From contig CAUYUJ010003630.1 of the NCBI GenBank assembly GCA_963575745.1, forward strand, positions 1-64,000: 64,000 bases of DNA. The letters are read 5' to 3'. The position numbers and the translations under genes were made by a program. Source of the stretch: Prorocentrum cordatum (taxonomy: Eukaryota; Sar; Dinophyceae; Prorocentrales; Prorocentraceae). The notes under the pieces were generated by a model, which had not been told where the DNA came from, did not search any database, and saw only the letters and a list, made by a program, of their open reading frames with translations. Within the stretch, counting starts at the first letter, position 1. Each line of letters starts with the position of its first letter. Positions 10,485 to 20,170 of the stretch are shown here, piece by piece.

Positions 10485-10546
10485 TCTCTTTCGGCGCAAC
10501 CCTTACACGTGTCGTGGCCCTGAGGGAACTCGGACCACCGATCGAA
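10485..10546. repeat. Dispersed repeat, inverted relative to 41-100
   Basis: Shares CTTTCGGCGCAACCCTT and ACGTGTCGTGGCCC with the reverse complement of bases 41-100 at roughly 80% identity by eye. A related direct copy lies at about 13828-13868. Confidence 0.6.
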
Positions 10547-10734
10547 TGCTCGATATGCATGGCGGCACCTCATGCATGTGGGCACACCCATCCCACGTTT
10601 CGCGGCCTATATGAAGTTCCCGACGGGGTCACCATGGGCAGGTGAGCAAGCGCGCTTCACCGCGCGCGCATGCGCGGGCCATGATGCGCCTCGGCCACTC
10701 AGCGATCACACCGCCGATCAAGCGTGCCTCAAAA

Positions 10735-10840
10735 TTGAACGAGCGCTGTTCAATGCCATGCGGACTTGAACGAGCGCTGTTCAAATTGAACGAGCGCTGT
10801 TCAAATTGAACGAGCGTTGTACAAACTCAACGAGCGCGCA
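10735..10840. repeat. Tandem hyphenated palindromes, TTGAACGAGCGCTGTTCAA
   Basis: The 19-bp word TTGAACGAGCGCTGTTCAA is palindromic except at two positions and occurs at 10735-10753, 10766-10784 and 10786-10804. Decayed copies lie at 10806-10824 and beyond. The last units are spaced 20 bp apart. Dyad words in tandem resemble clustered protein-binding sites, but no adjacent gene is evident. Confidence 0.85.
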
Positions 10841-10904
10841 AAAGCTTGTCATGGCAACATTTTCATGTCATCGCGCGACCCAGAAATTTCAGTGCAAATG
10901 GATC

Positions 10905-11350
10905 TGTGGGTGGGTACCCCTACCCATCCAGCAGCCGCCGCCGGATGTGTACCTGCCGGGAGCCCAGCAGGCGCCGGATGGGCATCTGCCGGGTGCCGGA
11001 TGGGTACCCCTACCCATCCAGCGCCGGATGGGTATGTCGCCGGATGGGCATCTGAGCCCCCCCCACCTCAGGGCTGCCGCCGGATGGGTATCTGCCGCGA
11101 GCCGGCTGGATACCCCTACCCCCTACCCATACAGCGCCGGATGGTATGTCTCCAGATGGGGATCTGACTGCCCCCCCCCCCCCTCAGGGCTGCCGCCGGA
11201 TGGGTATCTGCTGGGTGCCGACTGGGCACCCCTGCCCATTCGGAGCCATATGGTTATGTCGCCAGATGGCTATTTGAGCACTCCCCGCCCCTCAGGGCTG
11301 CCGCCGGATGGGTATCTGCCAGGTGCCGTCTGGGTACCCCTACCCATCCA
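10905..11350. repeat. Minisatellite with GCCGGATGGGTA / TACCCCTACCCATCC
   Basis: Repeats of GCCGCCGGATGGGTATCTGC and GGGTACCCCTACCCATCCA over about 440 bp. Unit length varies. Local dyads (TGGGTACCCCTACCCA) occur in each unit. A plus-strand frame stays open throughout, which I attribute to the repeat. Confidence 0.85.
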
Positions 11351-11823
11351 CCAGCGGTGTTTGGGTATAAGCGTGCCCTGCTGCGTACCCTCTTTCTTTG
11401 CCGTTGTTGTTCTTCCTTTCTCTTTCTTCTTCGTCTCCTCTTCCGCTCTGCTCCTTCCTGTCTGCTGCACTTTGCGTTTTGTTTCGCCTGGTGCCTGTCG
11501 TGTGCTCCGAGTTCGCAGACGAGCACCTGCTCTTGTGTGGACTTGCGTCGGGGCGCAGAGCACCGCCCTGATTGACGCCGCGCAAACGCAAACGCAAACC
11601 TGGTTGACGGTGTACCGCTGGCGCCCAGTTTTGAAAAGCGAGGATCGCGTGCGGATCCTGATGGGCCAGCTGGCGCACGCGGGGCGCGATGTCTCGACGA
11701 CGATGCACGGGTCTTATGAGTCGAAGAACTTACTAGTACCGTGAAGAATATCTCCTGGGTGACGCGTATCGGTGAAGATTCAGGGGCGAATCCAAGGAAA
11801 TCCGGCGAATCTGGCAAATCCGC
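11351..11823. other. Unassigned stretch
   Basis: A pyrimidine-rich segment (11380-11480) and GCAAACGCAAACGCAAACC (11582-11600). The plus-strand frame from 10806 stays open to 11744, but the residue pattern is not recognisable. Confidence 0.35.
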
Positions 11824-12860
11824 GACGAATTCCAAAACGGCGTCCTCGCGCGTGGGACATCAGAGCCCCCCCAAGGAAGCCCTCAGAGGCCCCCTTGTTC
11901 CGTTTCCGGCGAGGTCCGGGAAATCCTGCAAAACCAGCGACATCGGGCGAATCCGGCGAATGCGGCGACGAATTCCACACCGGCGCCCTCGCGTGGGACA
12001 TCCCCAGAAAAACCGTCCCCGGAGCCTTGCCAAGGAGGCTCTCAGAGGCCCCCCTGTGCGTTTGAGGAAACTCGGCGAATCCAGAGAAATCCGGCGAATC
12101 GAGCAAATCTTGGGACGAACTCCAAACCGGCGCCTTCGCGCGGCTCAGAAAAAACCAGTCCCGGAGCCTCCCCGAGGAGGCCCGTGTGTTCCGTTCGAGG
12201 TGATGTCCAGGAAGTCGGGTGAATTTGGTGAAACCCAGCGGCTCCAGGGATGAATTCCAAACCGGCGCCCTCGCGTGCGACGTTCTCAGAAAAAAAACGC
12301 CCCTGCAGGGGCTTCCCCGAGAAGGCCCTCAGAGGCCCCCCTGTTCCGCTTCATGCGGGATTAGGGACATCGGCGAATTTGGCGAATCCGTCGAAGAATT
12401 CCAAACCGGCGATCTCGCGAGATACATCCTCAAAAACAGCCCCCAGAGCCTCCAAGGAGGCTTCAAACCTGGGATCCGGCGAATCTGGCGAAACGGCGAG
12501 TCTGGCGAACCCGCGACGAATTCCAAAACGGCGTCCTCGCGCGTGGGACATCCTCAGAAAAACCGCCCCCGGAGCCTCCCCAAGGAAACCCTCACAGGCC
12601 CCCCTGTTCCGTTTCAGGCGAGATCTTGGACGTCCGGCGAAACGGGCGAAATCCAGGGAATCTGGCGAATCCGGCGACGAATTCCAAACCGGCGCCCTCG
12701 CGTGGGACATCCTCAGAAAAACCGCATCCGGAAATCCAGCGAACCCCGCGACGAGTTCCGCGCCGGCGCATGCGCGTGTGGGACATTCTCGGAAAAACAG
12801 CTCCTGGAGCTTCCCCAAGGGGGCCCAGGCGAAAACCGGGAAATCCGGCGAATCTGGCGA
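11824..12860. repeat. Degenerate ~140-bp satellite, about eight units
   Basis: The landmark GACGAATTCCAAACCGGCG or a close variant starts at 11824, 11967, 12114, 12249, 12393, 12515, 12676 and 12750. Spacings are 143, 147, 135, 144, 122, 161 and 74 bp. Each unit then carries CTCGCGYGGGACATCCTCAG, AAAAACCGCCCC, GAGGCCCTCAGAGGCCCCCC, and a nested TCCGGCGAATCTGGCGAA repeat. All three frames on both strands are often open. No evidence of selection for protein. Confidence 0.9.
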
Positions 12861-12867
12861 CGAATCT

Positions 12868-13010
12868 TGGAAGAGAGGAGGAGGAGGAGGAGAAGGAGGA
12901 GGAACAGTAGGAGGAGGAGGAGGAGGAGGAGGAGGAGGAGGAGGAGGAGGAGGAGGAGGATGAGGAGGAGGAGGAGGAGGAGGAGGAGGAGGATGAGGAA
13001 AGCTCGGGGA
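12868..13010. repeat. GGA triplet tract
   Basis: Interrupted (GGA)n directly after the ~140-bp satellite. Confidence 0.95.
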
Positions 13011-13194
13011 AGTGGAGGAGAACGAGGTTGTGAGCATGGGGGCGGGAAGGGCTGGATTCGTGCACGGTCGAGGTCAACGCCAGAAGCCCGTCGGGGCCTG
13101 CCGCGCAGCCGACGCGCTGGCTTCGAGGAGAAGAAGGAGACCTCTCGACGGCATCTCGTAGCATTGCCGGGCCAGGCTTGGCCGTGGACAAGGC

Positions 13195-13545
13195 GCTCCT
13201 TCGGCCCCCCGTCCTGATTATCCTGGTCCTCTTTCTCATCGCCCTCACCCTCCTGCTTCGCGATCCTGCTTCCTGCCTTCCTTTCTCATTCTCCTGATCC
13301 CCCCTCTTCTCGTGGCCCTCGCTCTGCTGATCCTCGCTCTCCTCTGCTGGTGCCCCTCTCCTGCTCCCCGCCCGACCAATCCTCGCCCTCCTGATTCTCA
13401 TTCTCGCCATCCTCGCTCTCCTGGCCCCCCTCCTCCACGCCCTCGCCCTCCTGCCCTGCGCTCGCCTGATCCTCGCCCGCGCGAGCCTCGCTCTCCTGAT
13501 CCTCCCGCTTGCGAGCCTTGCCCTTCTGATCCTAACGCGCGTTGC
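13195..13545. repeat. CTCCTGATCCTCGC-type pyrimidine-rich repeats
   Basis: Degenerate repeats of CCTCGCYCTCCTGATYCTC. The minus strand reads Arg/Glu/Gly-rich peptides. Confidence 0.7.
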
Positions 13546-15105
13546 CATCTCGATTGCGCTACTCTCGCCGAGATTCGCGCGCCGCGCGGCCAGCAAGTAA
13601 TGGCGACGGCGAAGATGATCGGAGGAGGGAGGGGGGGAAGGATGGAACGCGGGGGCCGTCTCTTCAAAACGAGGACCCATCGCCATGGGGCGGTCGGGAA
13701 AAACCCAAGCGAATCACCAGTTCCCGGGAATCTTGCGCGCTAATAAACATTATGCCGGGCGAAGGACCCAACCGTGCGCAGTTGTCCGCGCTGCAATTTA
13801 AGATATCTTCTGCGGAGGCGCTGTCTATAGGGCCACGAACCCGCGAACGGTGCGCTGAAATGGGCGCGGCGCCCAACAGGCTCCCAAGTGGGCCCCGGTG
13901 CGGCCCGAGAGGGCCCACGAGTCGCCCAAGACGGCCCAAGGGGGCCATAAGAAGGGGCCCCGGTGGAGGGGTGGTGCCCGAGTGGGCGTTCGAGGTTGCA
14001 GGCAGCGACGACGACGAAATCTCCAGAATGCTCGCGGGACTTCCGTGGTTGACAGCCCACAGACAGGTCGCAGCATGTGTCGAATTAATTGACAAACGAA
14101 GCTTCAATTCATGGGATCGCCTCAGTCTTCTTCTTTCCAGTGGGTGTAAGACTTCAGTGGGGCACCAGGAACCCGCGAGGAGAGCTGCCTGGTGACAGAG
14201 GGGGGTCGTGCCTTTCCCTGAGGAAGCCCCCCCGAATCTGGGGACCGACGCTTTAGGGCCGCTCCAAGAGGAGCTTTGCGACGGCCCCGATAAGCAAGAG
14301 TCGCCCTCAATGTGGGTCAAGGGTGGACAGGGCCCCCACCCTGACACGTCGTTTAGTGAATGGTCCGTTTTCGGTTCTCGGGGGGGCGCCGCGGCCGTCG
14401 TTTTCCAGGCTTGCGCCCGCCAGGTTTGGGCGCCGAGGTCGTTTCAAGTAAACCGCGTTTTACTAAAGGGGGTTCTGCCCATCCCCGAACGGGGGGGTGC
14501 AGGCCCGCGAGGGGGCCCGGGCCCCTTCCCCCCTGGGGGGGCCGGGGGCCGCCGGCGCTCCCAGACCGCCCGCGTGAGGCGGCTCGGAGGCCGCTGAAAA
14601 TGTCCCCCGACGGCTCCTGAAGCCCCCAACGCGGCCCAAGATGGCTGCCGGGCGCCCGAGAGACCCCCGAGAAACCCCAAAACTGTTCCAAGAGGCTTCC
14701 GCGGAGGGCCCCGGGAGGCCGAACTCGCTGCGCCCCCGCAGGAAAGCGTAATTGCTTAGCGTCTTAGTTTTTCCGTTCGTGGCGCATCGCGTTCACGACG
14801 GACCGAGAGGCCCCCAATGCCTCCCAAGACGGCCCAAGAGGCCCCCCGCACGTCCCAAGACGGCCCCATAAGGGGCGTCGAGTCGGCCCCCGCAACCATT
14901 TTGGCGCAAGCGCGCTCGGCTCGGGGGCTTGGCGGCGTCTGTCGCCGCACGTTTCCATGCGCGGACCATGCTTTCATGCACGGTGCTTGTCGGTCTTCCT
15001 GCAGTCGGGGGGGGGCCCTGCCCAGCCCCGACTCCTGCCTCATCCAGATCATCTCGGCGGCCGAGAGCGCCGAGCGGCAGAGGCCCCAGACCGCGGCGAC
15101 CCCGA
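13546..15105. other. Unassigned GC-rich stretch with CCCAAGACGGCCCAAGAGGC repeats
   Basis: No confident gene. GCCCAAGAGGCCCCC/CCCAAGACGGCCCAAG repeats at 13885-13965 and 14605-14890 are the complement of the CTTGGGGGCCTC family at 17080 and 33360. One plus-strand piece at about 13978-14150 has protein-like composition (VVPEWAFEVAGSDDDEI, then AHRQVAACVELIDKRSF). It is too isolated to call. Confidence 0.4.
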
Positions 15106-15107
15106 CG

Positions 15108-15517
15108 CTGGCGCCGACGCCGCCCCCGACGCCGTAGTCTTCAAAGATTTAACGAGTGGTGCGATCTACTCTATCGGCGGAGGCATACTCCTGTGCAGAT
15201 TCGGTGGATGTGTTGATTTGGACAAGGTCAACCTTGGCGGAGATTCTATACCCACAAGGTGGATGCGGCCGAAGTCGTGCATGACTCATGACACCTGCCC
15301 GGTGAAATTCATTTCGGCGACCGACTGCAAGAGCCTGTATGACACGATCACGAAGGAGAAGGTATCTATGACGCATAGGAGGCCTTCTCTGGAGGCAGCT
15401 ATATTACGTCAGTCCCTGAAGGAGGCCAGCATCAAGTGGGTCAAGAGCGAGCAGATGCTAGCGGGCCGTTTGACGAAAGTGCTTTTAGGGGACTACGCGA
15501 GGAACATTGATGTCTAA
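15108..15517 (+). pseudogene. Ty1/copia-like RNase H C-terminal fragment
   Basis: The frame ending at the stop at 15515-15517 reads CPVKFISATDCKSLYDTITK, then RPSLEAAILRQSLKEASIKW, then VKSEQMLAGRLTKVLLGDYA. This follows the pattern known for copia RNase H ends: an invariant Asp in TDCKSLYD, the helix of the LE-A-LR type, WV-T/S-x-x-QLADxLTK. Here the final ADxLTK reads AGRLTK, so the conserved Asp is lost. The reverse transcriptase and integrase expected upstream are absent, so it is a 5'-truncated remnant. The two ORFs and 52-bp repeats downstream may be the 3' end of the same element. Confidence 0.75.
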
Positions 15518-15908
15518 CTTGTGGACTCTTCGGCCCGATGACAGAGCGCCATCAATACGCGGACGGAAGCTAGTTGGACCAGAGAAGGTGGCAGCCAACA
15601 GGGAGGCTCCCGACCTGAACGCGAATATGAGTAAGTGCGTCAAACAGGAACTGTACGACGAGACCGATGGGAACGATGAAATATCTACCTGGCCGGTGGA
15701 AGCGTACAATTATGTGGACGAGTGCTGCTGCGATGACAAGGGCGAGACTTGCGACGAGGCCGAGTGTGTCGAAACATTTTACATGGACGATGCGGTGGAC
15801 AACCGCCCAGTGGATATGAGTGGCCCGCAGCGAGCTTTCCAGATACCTGGCCAAGTTGCAGTTCTGCTTCAGTTCTGTGCGCTTGCTGTGTATGGAGTTT
15901 GTCTTTAG
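15507..15908 (+). CDS. Hypothetical acidic, Cys-containing protein after the copia remnant
   Basis: The first ATG at 15510 overlaps the end of the RNase H frame in another register. The 133-residue frame has balanced composition: a basic start (RGRKLVGPEKVAANRE), an acidic middle with DECCCDDKGETCDEAEC, and a hydrophobic C-terminus (QVAVLLQFCALAVYGVCL) that could be a membrane anchor. I do not recognise the family. The position just after copia RNase H suggests an accessory 3' ORF of that element or a host sequence it landed beside. Confidence 0.4.
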   Translation: MMSNLWTLRPDDRAPSIRGRKLVGPEKVAANREAPDLNANMSKCVKQELYDETDGNDEISTWPVEAYNYVDECCCDDKGETCDEAECVETFYMDDAVDNRPVDMSGPQRAFQIPGQVAVLLQFCALAVYGVCL

Positions 15909-15960
15909 TTGTCATCCGCGGTGATGTCGTTGGTTTCTATCATTGCGGGAGTCAACATGC

Positions 15961-16323
15961 ATGATGCAGCCTGAGCAGAGCGATGACGAGTCTTTCGGTA
16001 TGGCACCAATGGAGGTGGACAGTTCAAGCAGCGACGACCTTTTCTGGGCGGAGGTGCCCATGCAGGCAACATTCAAGACAGCTGCACTACGTCTGAAGGC
16101 TGAGCCTGAGGTGGAGACGTACTCCGACGAGGTCACGGAGGATGGACAGATCTACCTGGAGGACGGTGCTCTCTTGAGGCAGTGGTTGGTTACGCTGGGA
16201 CCGATGCGCATCGAGAGTTGCAAATGCGAGGGCAGCAGCTTGCAGACATATAGCAAGGACAAGCACTACGCCAAGCGCGTGGGCCAGCGTCTGAGGCTGG
16301 ACGCAGACGAGAGCAGGAGCTAG
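15961..16323 (+). CDS. Hypothetical acidic protein downstream of the copia remnant
   Basis: The ATG at 15961 (or 15964) opens 120 codons to the stop at 16321-16323. The sequence is acidic and Ser-rich at first (PEQSDDESFGMAPMEVDSSS), then more ordered (EDGQIYLEDGALLRQWLVTL), and ends basic (KDKHYAKRVGQRLRLD). No known domain. The 52-nt gap from the preceding ORF and shared strand suggest one transcription unit. The composition is unlike the surrounding repeats, which supports real coding. Confidence 0.4.
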   Translation: MMQPEQSDDESFGMAPMEVDSSSSDDLFWAEVPMQATFKTAALRLKAEPEVETYSDEVTEDGQIYLEDGALLRQWLVTLGPMRIESCKCEGSSLQTYSKDKHYAKRVGQRLRLDADESRS

Positions 16324-16387
16324 AGTCTGGATCCGAGTAGCAAGACTCACATCTCGTTCGGCGTCATCAAGTCAGGTCAGTTACGCT

Positions 16388-16545
16388 GAGATTTCACTAC
16401 CAACTTTGTGTTGATGTTGGATTGTGGAGAGATTGTATTTAGATTTCACCGTCAACTTTGTGTTTACGTTGGGTGGTGGAAGAGATTGCGTTCATACTCG
16501 CTACCAACTTTGTGTTTAACGTTGGTTTGTTGAGGATCTGTGTGT
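16388..16545. repeat. Three 52-bp units containing CCAACTTTGTGTT
   Basis: Units start near 16388, 16440 and 16492 with a conserved AACTTTGTGTTNACGTTGG core and a GTGGAGAGATTG tail. The location after the copia-linked ORFs is compatible with the 3' untranslated region or LTR of that element. No second LTR was found. Confidence 0.75.
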
Positions 16546-17075
16546 GCACCCTCTCAGGTGAAGAGAAGATGCGTGCGCCCCCTCAAGCGATTGGATGATG
16601 AGTTGTTATATTGGTATGTGTTGCTGAAGATGTGATTCGGTATCTTGACATTTGTGTTCAACATATGGTTCGATATCTTGATAGTTGTTGTTCGATGTGC
16701 GGGTGGCTTTTGGCCGGTCGGCCCGACAGGCGTATTCATGAATATTCTGGAGGCTGGCCTCATAATTGACTACGCATTTTTTAGCGACAGTTTTTTTTCC
16801 CTGTGTGAGAACCGGACAGGCGAGGATGTGTAATGTAGGGTGAGCATGAATTATCTATCCCTTCCGCCCATGGCCGTTGTGGCTCATAAGCTGGGCGGGA
16901 GGTTGGACGCGCCTATTCGCTTTTTGCTTTGAGTACGGAGATAGACCTATCTTATTTAATCGCTTCGCTCATTCCGCCGGCCCATGCAGTCTCATGTCTG
17001 CCGTTTGCCCGAGGGCCTGGTGTCAATGCGGCGCTTTGGGGGTTATAGGCCTGTTGGATGTTCGTTGGGATACCG
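16546..17075. other. Unassigned, less GC-rich stretch
   Basis: No ORF of note. Includes the repeated TTCGATATCTTGAYA phrase at about 16635 and 16668, and a T-run near 16776. Possibly the remainder of the copia-type element. Confidence 0.4.
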
Positions 17076-17077
17076 TG

Positions 17078-17640
17078 TGCTCGCGGCAGCGTTTTGGGGG
17101 CTTCCTGTGGCCGCTTGGGGGCCTCTTGGTGGCTTCTTCGGGGCCTTCTGAGGGGCTCTTGGGGGCCCATGGGGGCCTCTTGGGGACCTCTGGGGGCCTC
17201 CTGGGAGGCTCTTAGGAGTGAGGGCTCGAAATGTTGTTTCGTGTTCCCCCTCTGGGGCCGTTCTTGGGGCCCTCTTGGGCCGTCTTGGGGGCGTCTTGGG
17301 CTGTCTTGGGGCGCTCTTGGGCCGTTTTGAAGCCCTCTTGGGAGCCTTTTGGGCCGTCTTGGAGCGATCTTTGGGGCCTCTTTGGTCGTCTTGGAGCGTC
17401 GGGAAGCGGAAAAGGCGAGAATGCGAGAATCCTTCAAAAACCTTAGGGAAATCGATGAATTTTGCCTCTTGTGGACCTCTTGGCAGGGCTCTTGGAGGCT
17501 TCTTGGTGCGTCGGGGAGCTATCTTAGGCGTTTTGGAGCGATATTATGGCGTCTTGGAGCTCTGTTGGACCATATTGAGGGCCTCTTGGGGGTCTCTGAG
17601 CTCTTCTCGGGGCTCTTGGGAGGCCCTGAGGGCGGCGCCC
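17078..17640. repeat. CTTGGGGGCCTC repeats, copy 1
   Basis: Degenerate 9-24-bp units of CTCTTGGGGGCC and GTCTTGGGGCCG. The same family recurs at 33360-33960, 41250-42450 and, in opposite orientation, at 13885-13965, 14605-14890 and 22380-22450. Confidence 0.85.
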
Positions 17641-17884
17641 AGGAGCAGAACCATCCCCGACAGGGAGTTGCCCAGGGACCTGGTCAGGGTACTTTTCGTC
17701 TGGGGACCCCCAGGGGCCGCCCCGCGCGCGCGAACTAGAAAATTGTTAAGCAGTTACCGGAGATCTTAGCACGCCTCTGGCCCGTTGGGCCGGCGAATTT
17801 ATCTTATCTGGTGCCTGCATCAAGTATTGAGTGGGGGTGGGGTGGGGTGGGGGGGGGTATTGTGATCTGTATTTACATAAAGGA

Positions 17885-18205
17885 TGCAGCGGCAGCTGGG
17901 GAAGCAGGTAGCACGGAGTCGAGGTCAGACGGTCGTTGTTACCAGCTCCTTTGTGGCTCAAGTTTTATGCGTTCGGAGGTCGGGCTCATCCGAATGCAGT
18001 GTGAAAATATACGCGCGTTACCACAGGGCATTATGCAGGGGTGGGTGGAGGAACAGGGGGTGGAGGAGGAGGGGGGGGGGGAGAGGAGGAGGAAAACGAT
18101 GGGGGAAAAAGAGAGGACGACGACGAGGACGAAAAGGGGAGGTGGAGGAGGAGGAGGAGGAGGAGGAGATGCATGAAGAAGGGGATGTAATTAAGTAGAG
18201 AGCGT
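17885..18205. repeat. Left part of the duplicated segment, copy 1
   Basis: Bases 17893-18020 align with 30553-30680: GGGGAAGCAGGTARCACGGAGT, GGTCGTTGTTACCAGC, TGGCTCATCCGARTG and AGTGTGAAAA are shared. In both copies this is followed by a GGA-rich run and then GTGAGTCTCGAATGGCCAG. TTGTGGCTCAAG at 17951 is an imperfect match to the 3' half of the spliced leader. Confidence 0.8.
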
Positions 18206-18397
18206 GAGTCTCGAATGGCCAGCATTCTTTGTTTTAGGGTTCTTTTGTATTGCACAAATTGCAAGCATGCGCGTGTTCCAATCAGGGCGCCTCCTGGCCG
18301 TGTGAGTAGTGGCGTTGTCGCGACTGTGCCCGAATACTGGGCGCAATTTTGGTGCCTTCTCGAAGAACCATCGTGCCCGGGCGCCTTCCCGGGCTTT

Positions 18398-18419
18398 TCC
18401 GTAGCCACTTTGGTTCGAG
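18398..18419 (+). promoter_or_regulatory. Relict dinoflagellate spliced-leader sequence, copy 1
   Basis: The 22 nt start TCCGTAGCCA and match the DinoSL consensus at 19 positions. The three differences are all transitions, at positions 11, 17 and 20 of the leader. It lies 73 nt upstream of the ATG at 18493. A leader copy encoded in the genome is the known signature of a trans-spliced mRNA that was reverse-transcribed and re-inserted. Confidence 0.85.
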
Positions 18420-18492
18420 CAGTTTTCGAGCAAACGCTGTGTAGCAGTTGCTCCGCTCTCGCCCCTTGGCGGCGCCTCGTCCATCAAAAGGG

Positions 18493-18783
18493 ATGGCTCG
18501 CCTGCTTGCCGCGTTGATTGTGGTCTCAGTCGCCTCGACTCTCACGTCTTCGTTGTGCGGTTTTGTGGGCAGTCCCTCCGCGACTCTGCGCGGATCCGCA
18601 CGCGAGGTGTCTGTGGGCCAGAGCTTCTTCGACCCTTCAGGCGGTGCTGGAGGCAAGCTCCCCGCTTACAAGATCAAGGATCCCAAGGACGTCGAGGCGA
18701 CGAAAAAGTCAGAATCCTTATGGGCCCTGGTCAGCGCTGTGCTGCTGGGTCTCCTCGCTTTCAAGGTCGCAGCGCCGCAGTGA
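18493..18783 (+). CDS. Small plastid-targeted single-pass membrane protein, paralogue 1
   Basis: 96 codons. Residues 1-22 form a signal peptide (MARLLAALIVVSVASTLTSS). Then GFVGSPSATLRGS looks like a plastid transit peptide with a Phe near its start and Ser/Thr/Arg enrichment, the bipartite layout of peridinin-plastid proteins. The mature part is hydrophilic (FFDPSGGAGGKLPAYKIKDP), then Lys/Glu-rich, then has one C-terminal transmembrane helix at about 77-95 (ALVSAVLLGLLAFK). Size and topology fit a small thylakoid photosystem or cytochrome-complex subunit, but I cannot name it. The start is chosen because it creates the signal peptide and is conserved in the paralogue at 32369. There are no introns, and a relict leader lies 73 nt upstream, consistent with retroposition. 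An apparent minus-strand ORF overlaps the 3' end but is a repeat shadow. Confidence 0.88.
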   Translation: MARLLAALIVVSVASTLTSSLCGFVGSPSATLRGSAREVSVGQSFFDPSGGAGGKLPAYKIKDPKDVEATKKSESLWALVSAVLLGLLAFKVAAPQ

Positions 18784-18960
18784 GAGCGCTATTCAGCTGC
18801 GATACTTTTCGAACGCGGTTTTGCATGCCGCGGACTTTCAAGGCACAGCGGCCGGAGCAGAGTGAAACGGCGGACGTGCAAAAGCGATGGCCCCACGTGC
18901 AAATTTGGAGCCCACCTGGATTGTTTGTAGGGCCGCCCAGGACTTTTCGATGGGGTTCCA
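18784..18960. other. Conserved 3' flank of paralogue 1
   Basis: Aligns with 32660-32860 downstream of the second copy (GAGAGCG, TTTTGCATG, TTCAAGGCAC, GCAAATTTGGAGCCC, CCTGGATTGTT). The duplication therefore includes the 3' untranslated region. Confidence 0.75.
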
Positions 18961-19069
18961 CTGGATAGCTTTCAGGGTGACCCCAGAAACTCATCGGACG
19001 CATCGGGGAATTTCGAGCAGAGCAGAAATATCGACATTTTGAATGTGGGTCAACGATTTTTGGAAATGA

Positions 19070-19925
19070 GTTCTGGTGGTAGTGGGGGTGGTGATTCGGG
19101 TCGTGATTTTGGTGGTGCTGGCGGTGGTGGTTGGTCAGTGGGTGGTGGTGTCTGGTAGTGGTGGCGGCGGTGGGTGGTGCTGATGGGCGGTTGTTGTGGT
19201 TGGGTGAAGGATGGTGGAGGGGGTGGTGGGGGTGGGGGTTGTGGTAGTGGTGTTGGTGGTAATAGGTGTATTTTTGGTTGTGGATGGCGGTGGGCGGATA
19301 ATAGTGGTGGTTGACGTTGGTGTTGGTGTTCGTGGTGGCTATGGGGGTTTTGGGGGTGGCGGTGGTGGGTGTGGGTGGTGGGGTGGATAGTGGTTGTGGT
19401 GGTGGGCGGTGGTAGTGGTGGTGGTGGTTGTGGTTGTAGCGGTTGTGATGGTATTTTGTCCGTGGTGGTGGTGGTGGTGGTGGTGGTGGTGTGTGTGATA
19501 GGGCTGGTGGTGGGTGGTGGTGGTGGTTGGGTGGCGGTGGTGGTTGGTGGTGGTAGTGGTGGGTGTTGGTGATGGTAGTGAGCAGTGGAGGTGGGGGGTG
19601 AGGGTGATGGTCGTTGCAGGGATGTTGATGCTGATGGGCGTGGTGGTGGTGTCGGTTGTGGGATGGTTGAGTTGGCGGTGGTGGTGGGGAAGACGGTGGG
19701 CGAGTGGTGGCGGTGTTGGAGGTGGTGGTGGTGGTGGTGGTGATGGGTGATGGGTGGTGGGTGGTTGGTGGGGAATGGTGATGGTGGTGGTGGTGGGGGT
19801 TCGGCGGGGTGTGGTAATGCTGGGGGTGTGGGTGGTGTTGGGCGTGGTGGTGGTGGTGGTCGGTGGTGGTGGTTGGTGGTGGTGGTGGCGGGCTGCTGTG
19901 GTGAGTGGAGGTGGTGGTGGTGCAT
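19070..19925. repeat. GGT/GTG triplet-rich tract, copy 1
   Basis: Interrupted (GGT)n with GTT, GAT and GGC variants. It ends at GTGCATGGTCCCAGGGGCTGG, which is matched at 34840-34857, so the tract is part of the duplicated segment. Minus-strand His/Pro/Thr-rich ORFs come from this tract. Confidence 0.9.
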
Positions 19926-19957
19926 GGTCCCAGGGGCTGGTCAGCTCCGGCGACATC

Positions 19958-20170
19958 CATCATTGCGAATGCTGTTCTCGCCTCAGCGCTAGCCACGTCC
20001 ACGTTTGCGAAAGTGGCTCTCGCCTCAGCGCGGGCCACATCCACGATTGCTAATGTTGCTCTCGCCTCAACGCCGGCCACATCCATGATTGAGAATGTTG
20101 CTCTCGCCTCAGCGCTGGCCACATCCATGATTGCGAATGTTGCCCTCGCTTCAACGCCGGCCAGATTCTT
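19958..20170. repeat. Five 42-bp tandem units
   Basis: The word CTCGCCTCA, with one variant, occurs at 19977, 20019, 20061, 20103 and 20145, exactly 42 bp apart. The minus strand therefore reads five 14-residue repeats of the type AGVEARATFAIMDV inside a long open frame that continues into the GGT tract. The exact multiple of three is compatible with coding but the rest of the frame is low-complexity. Confidence 0.9.
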
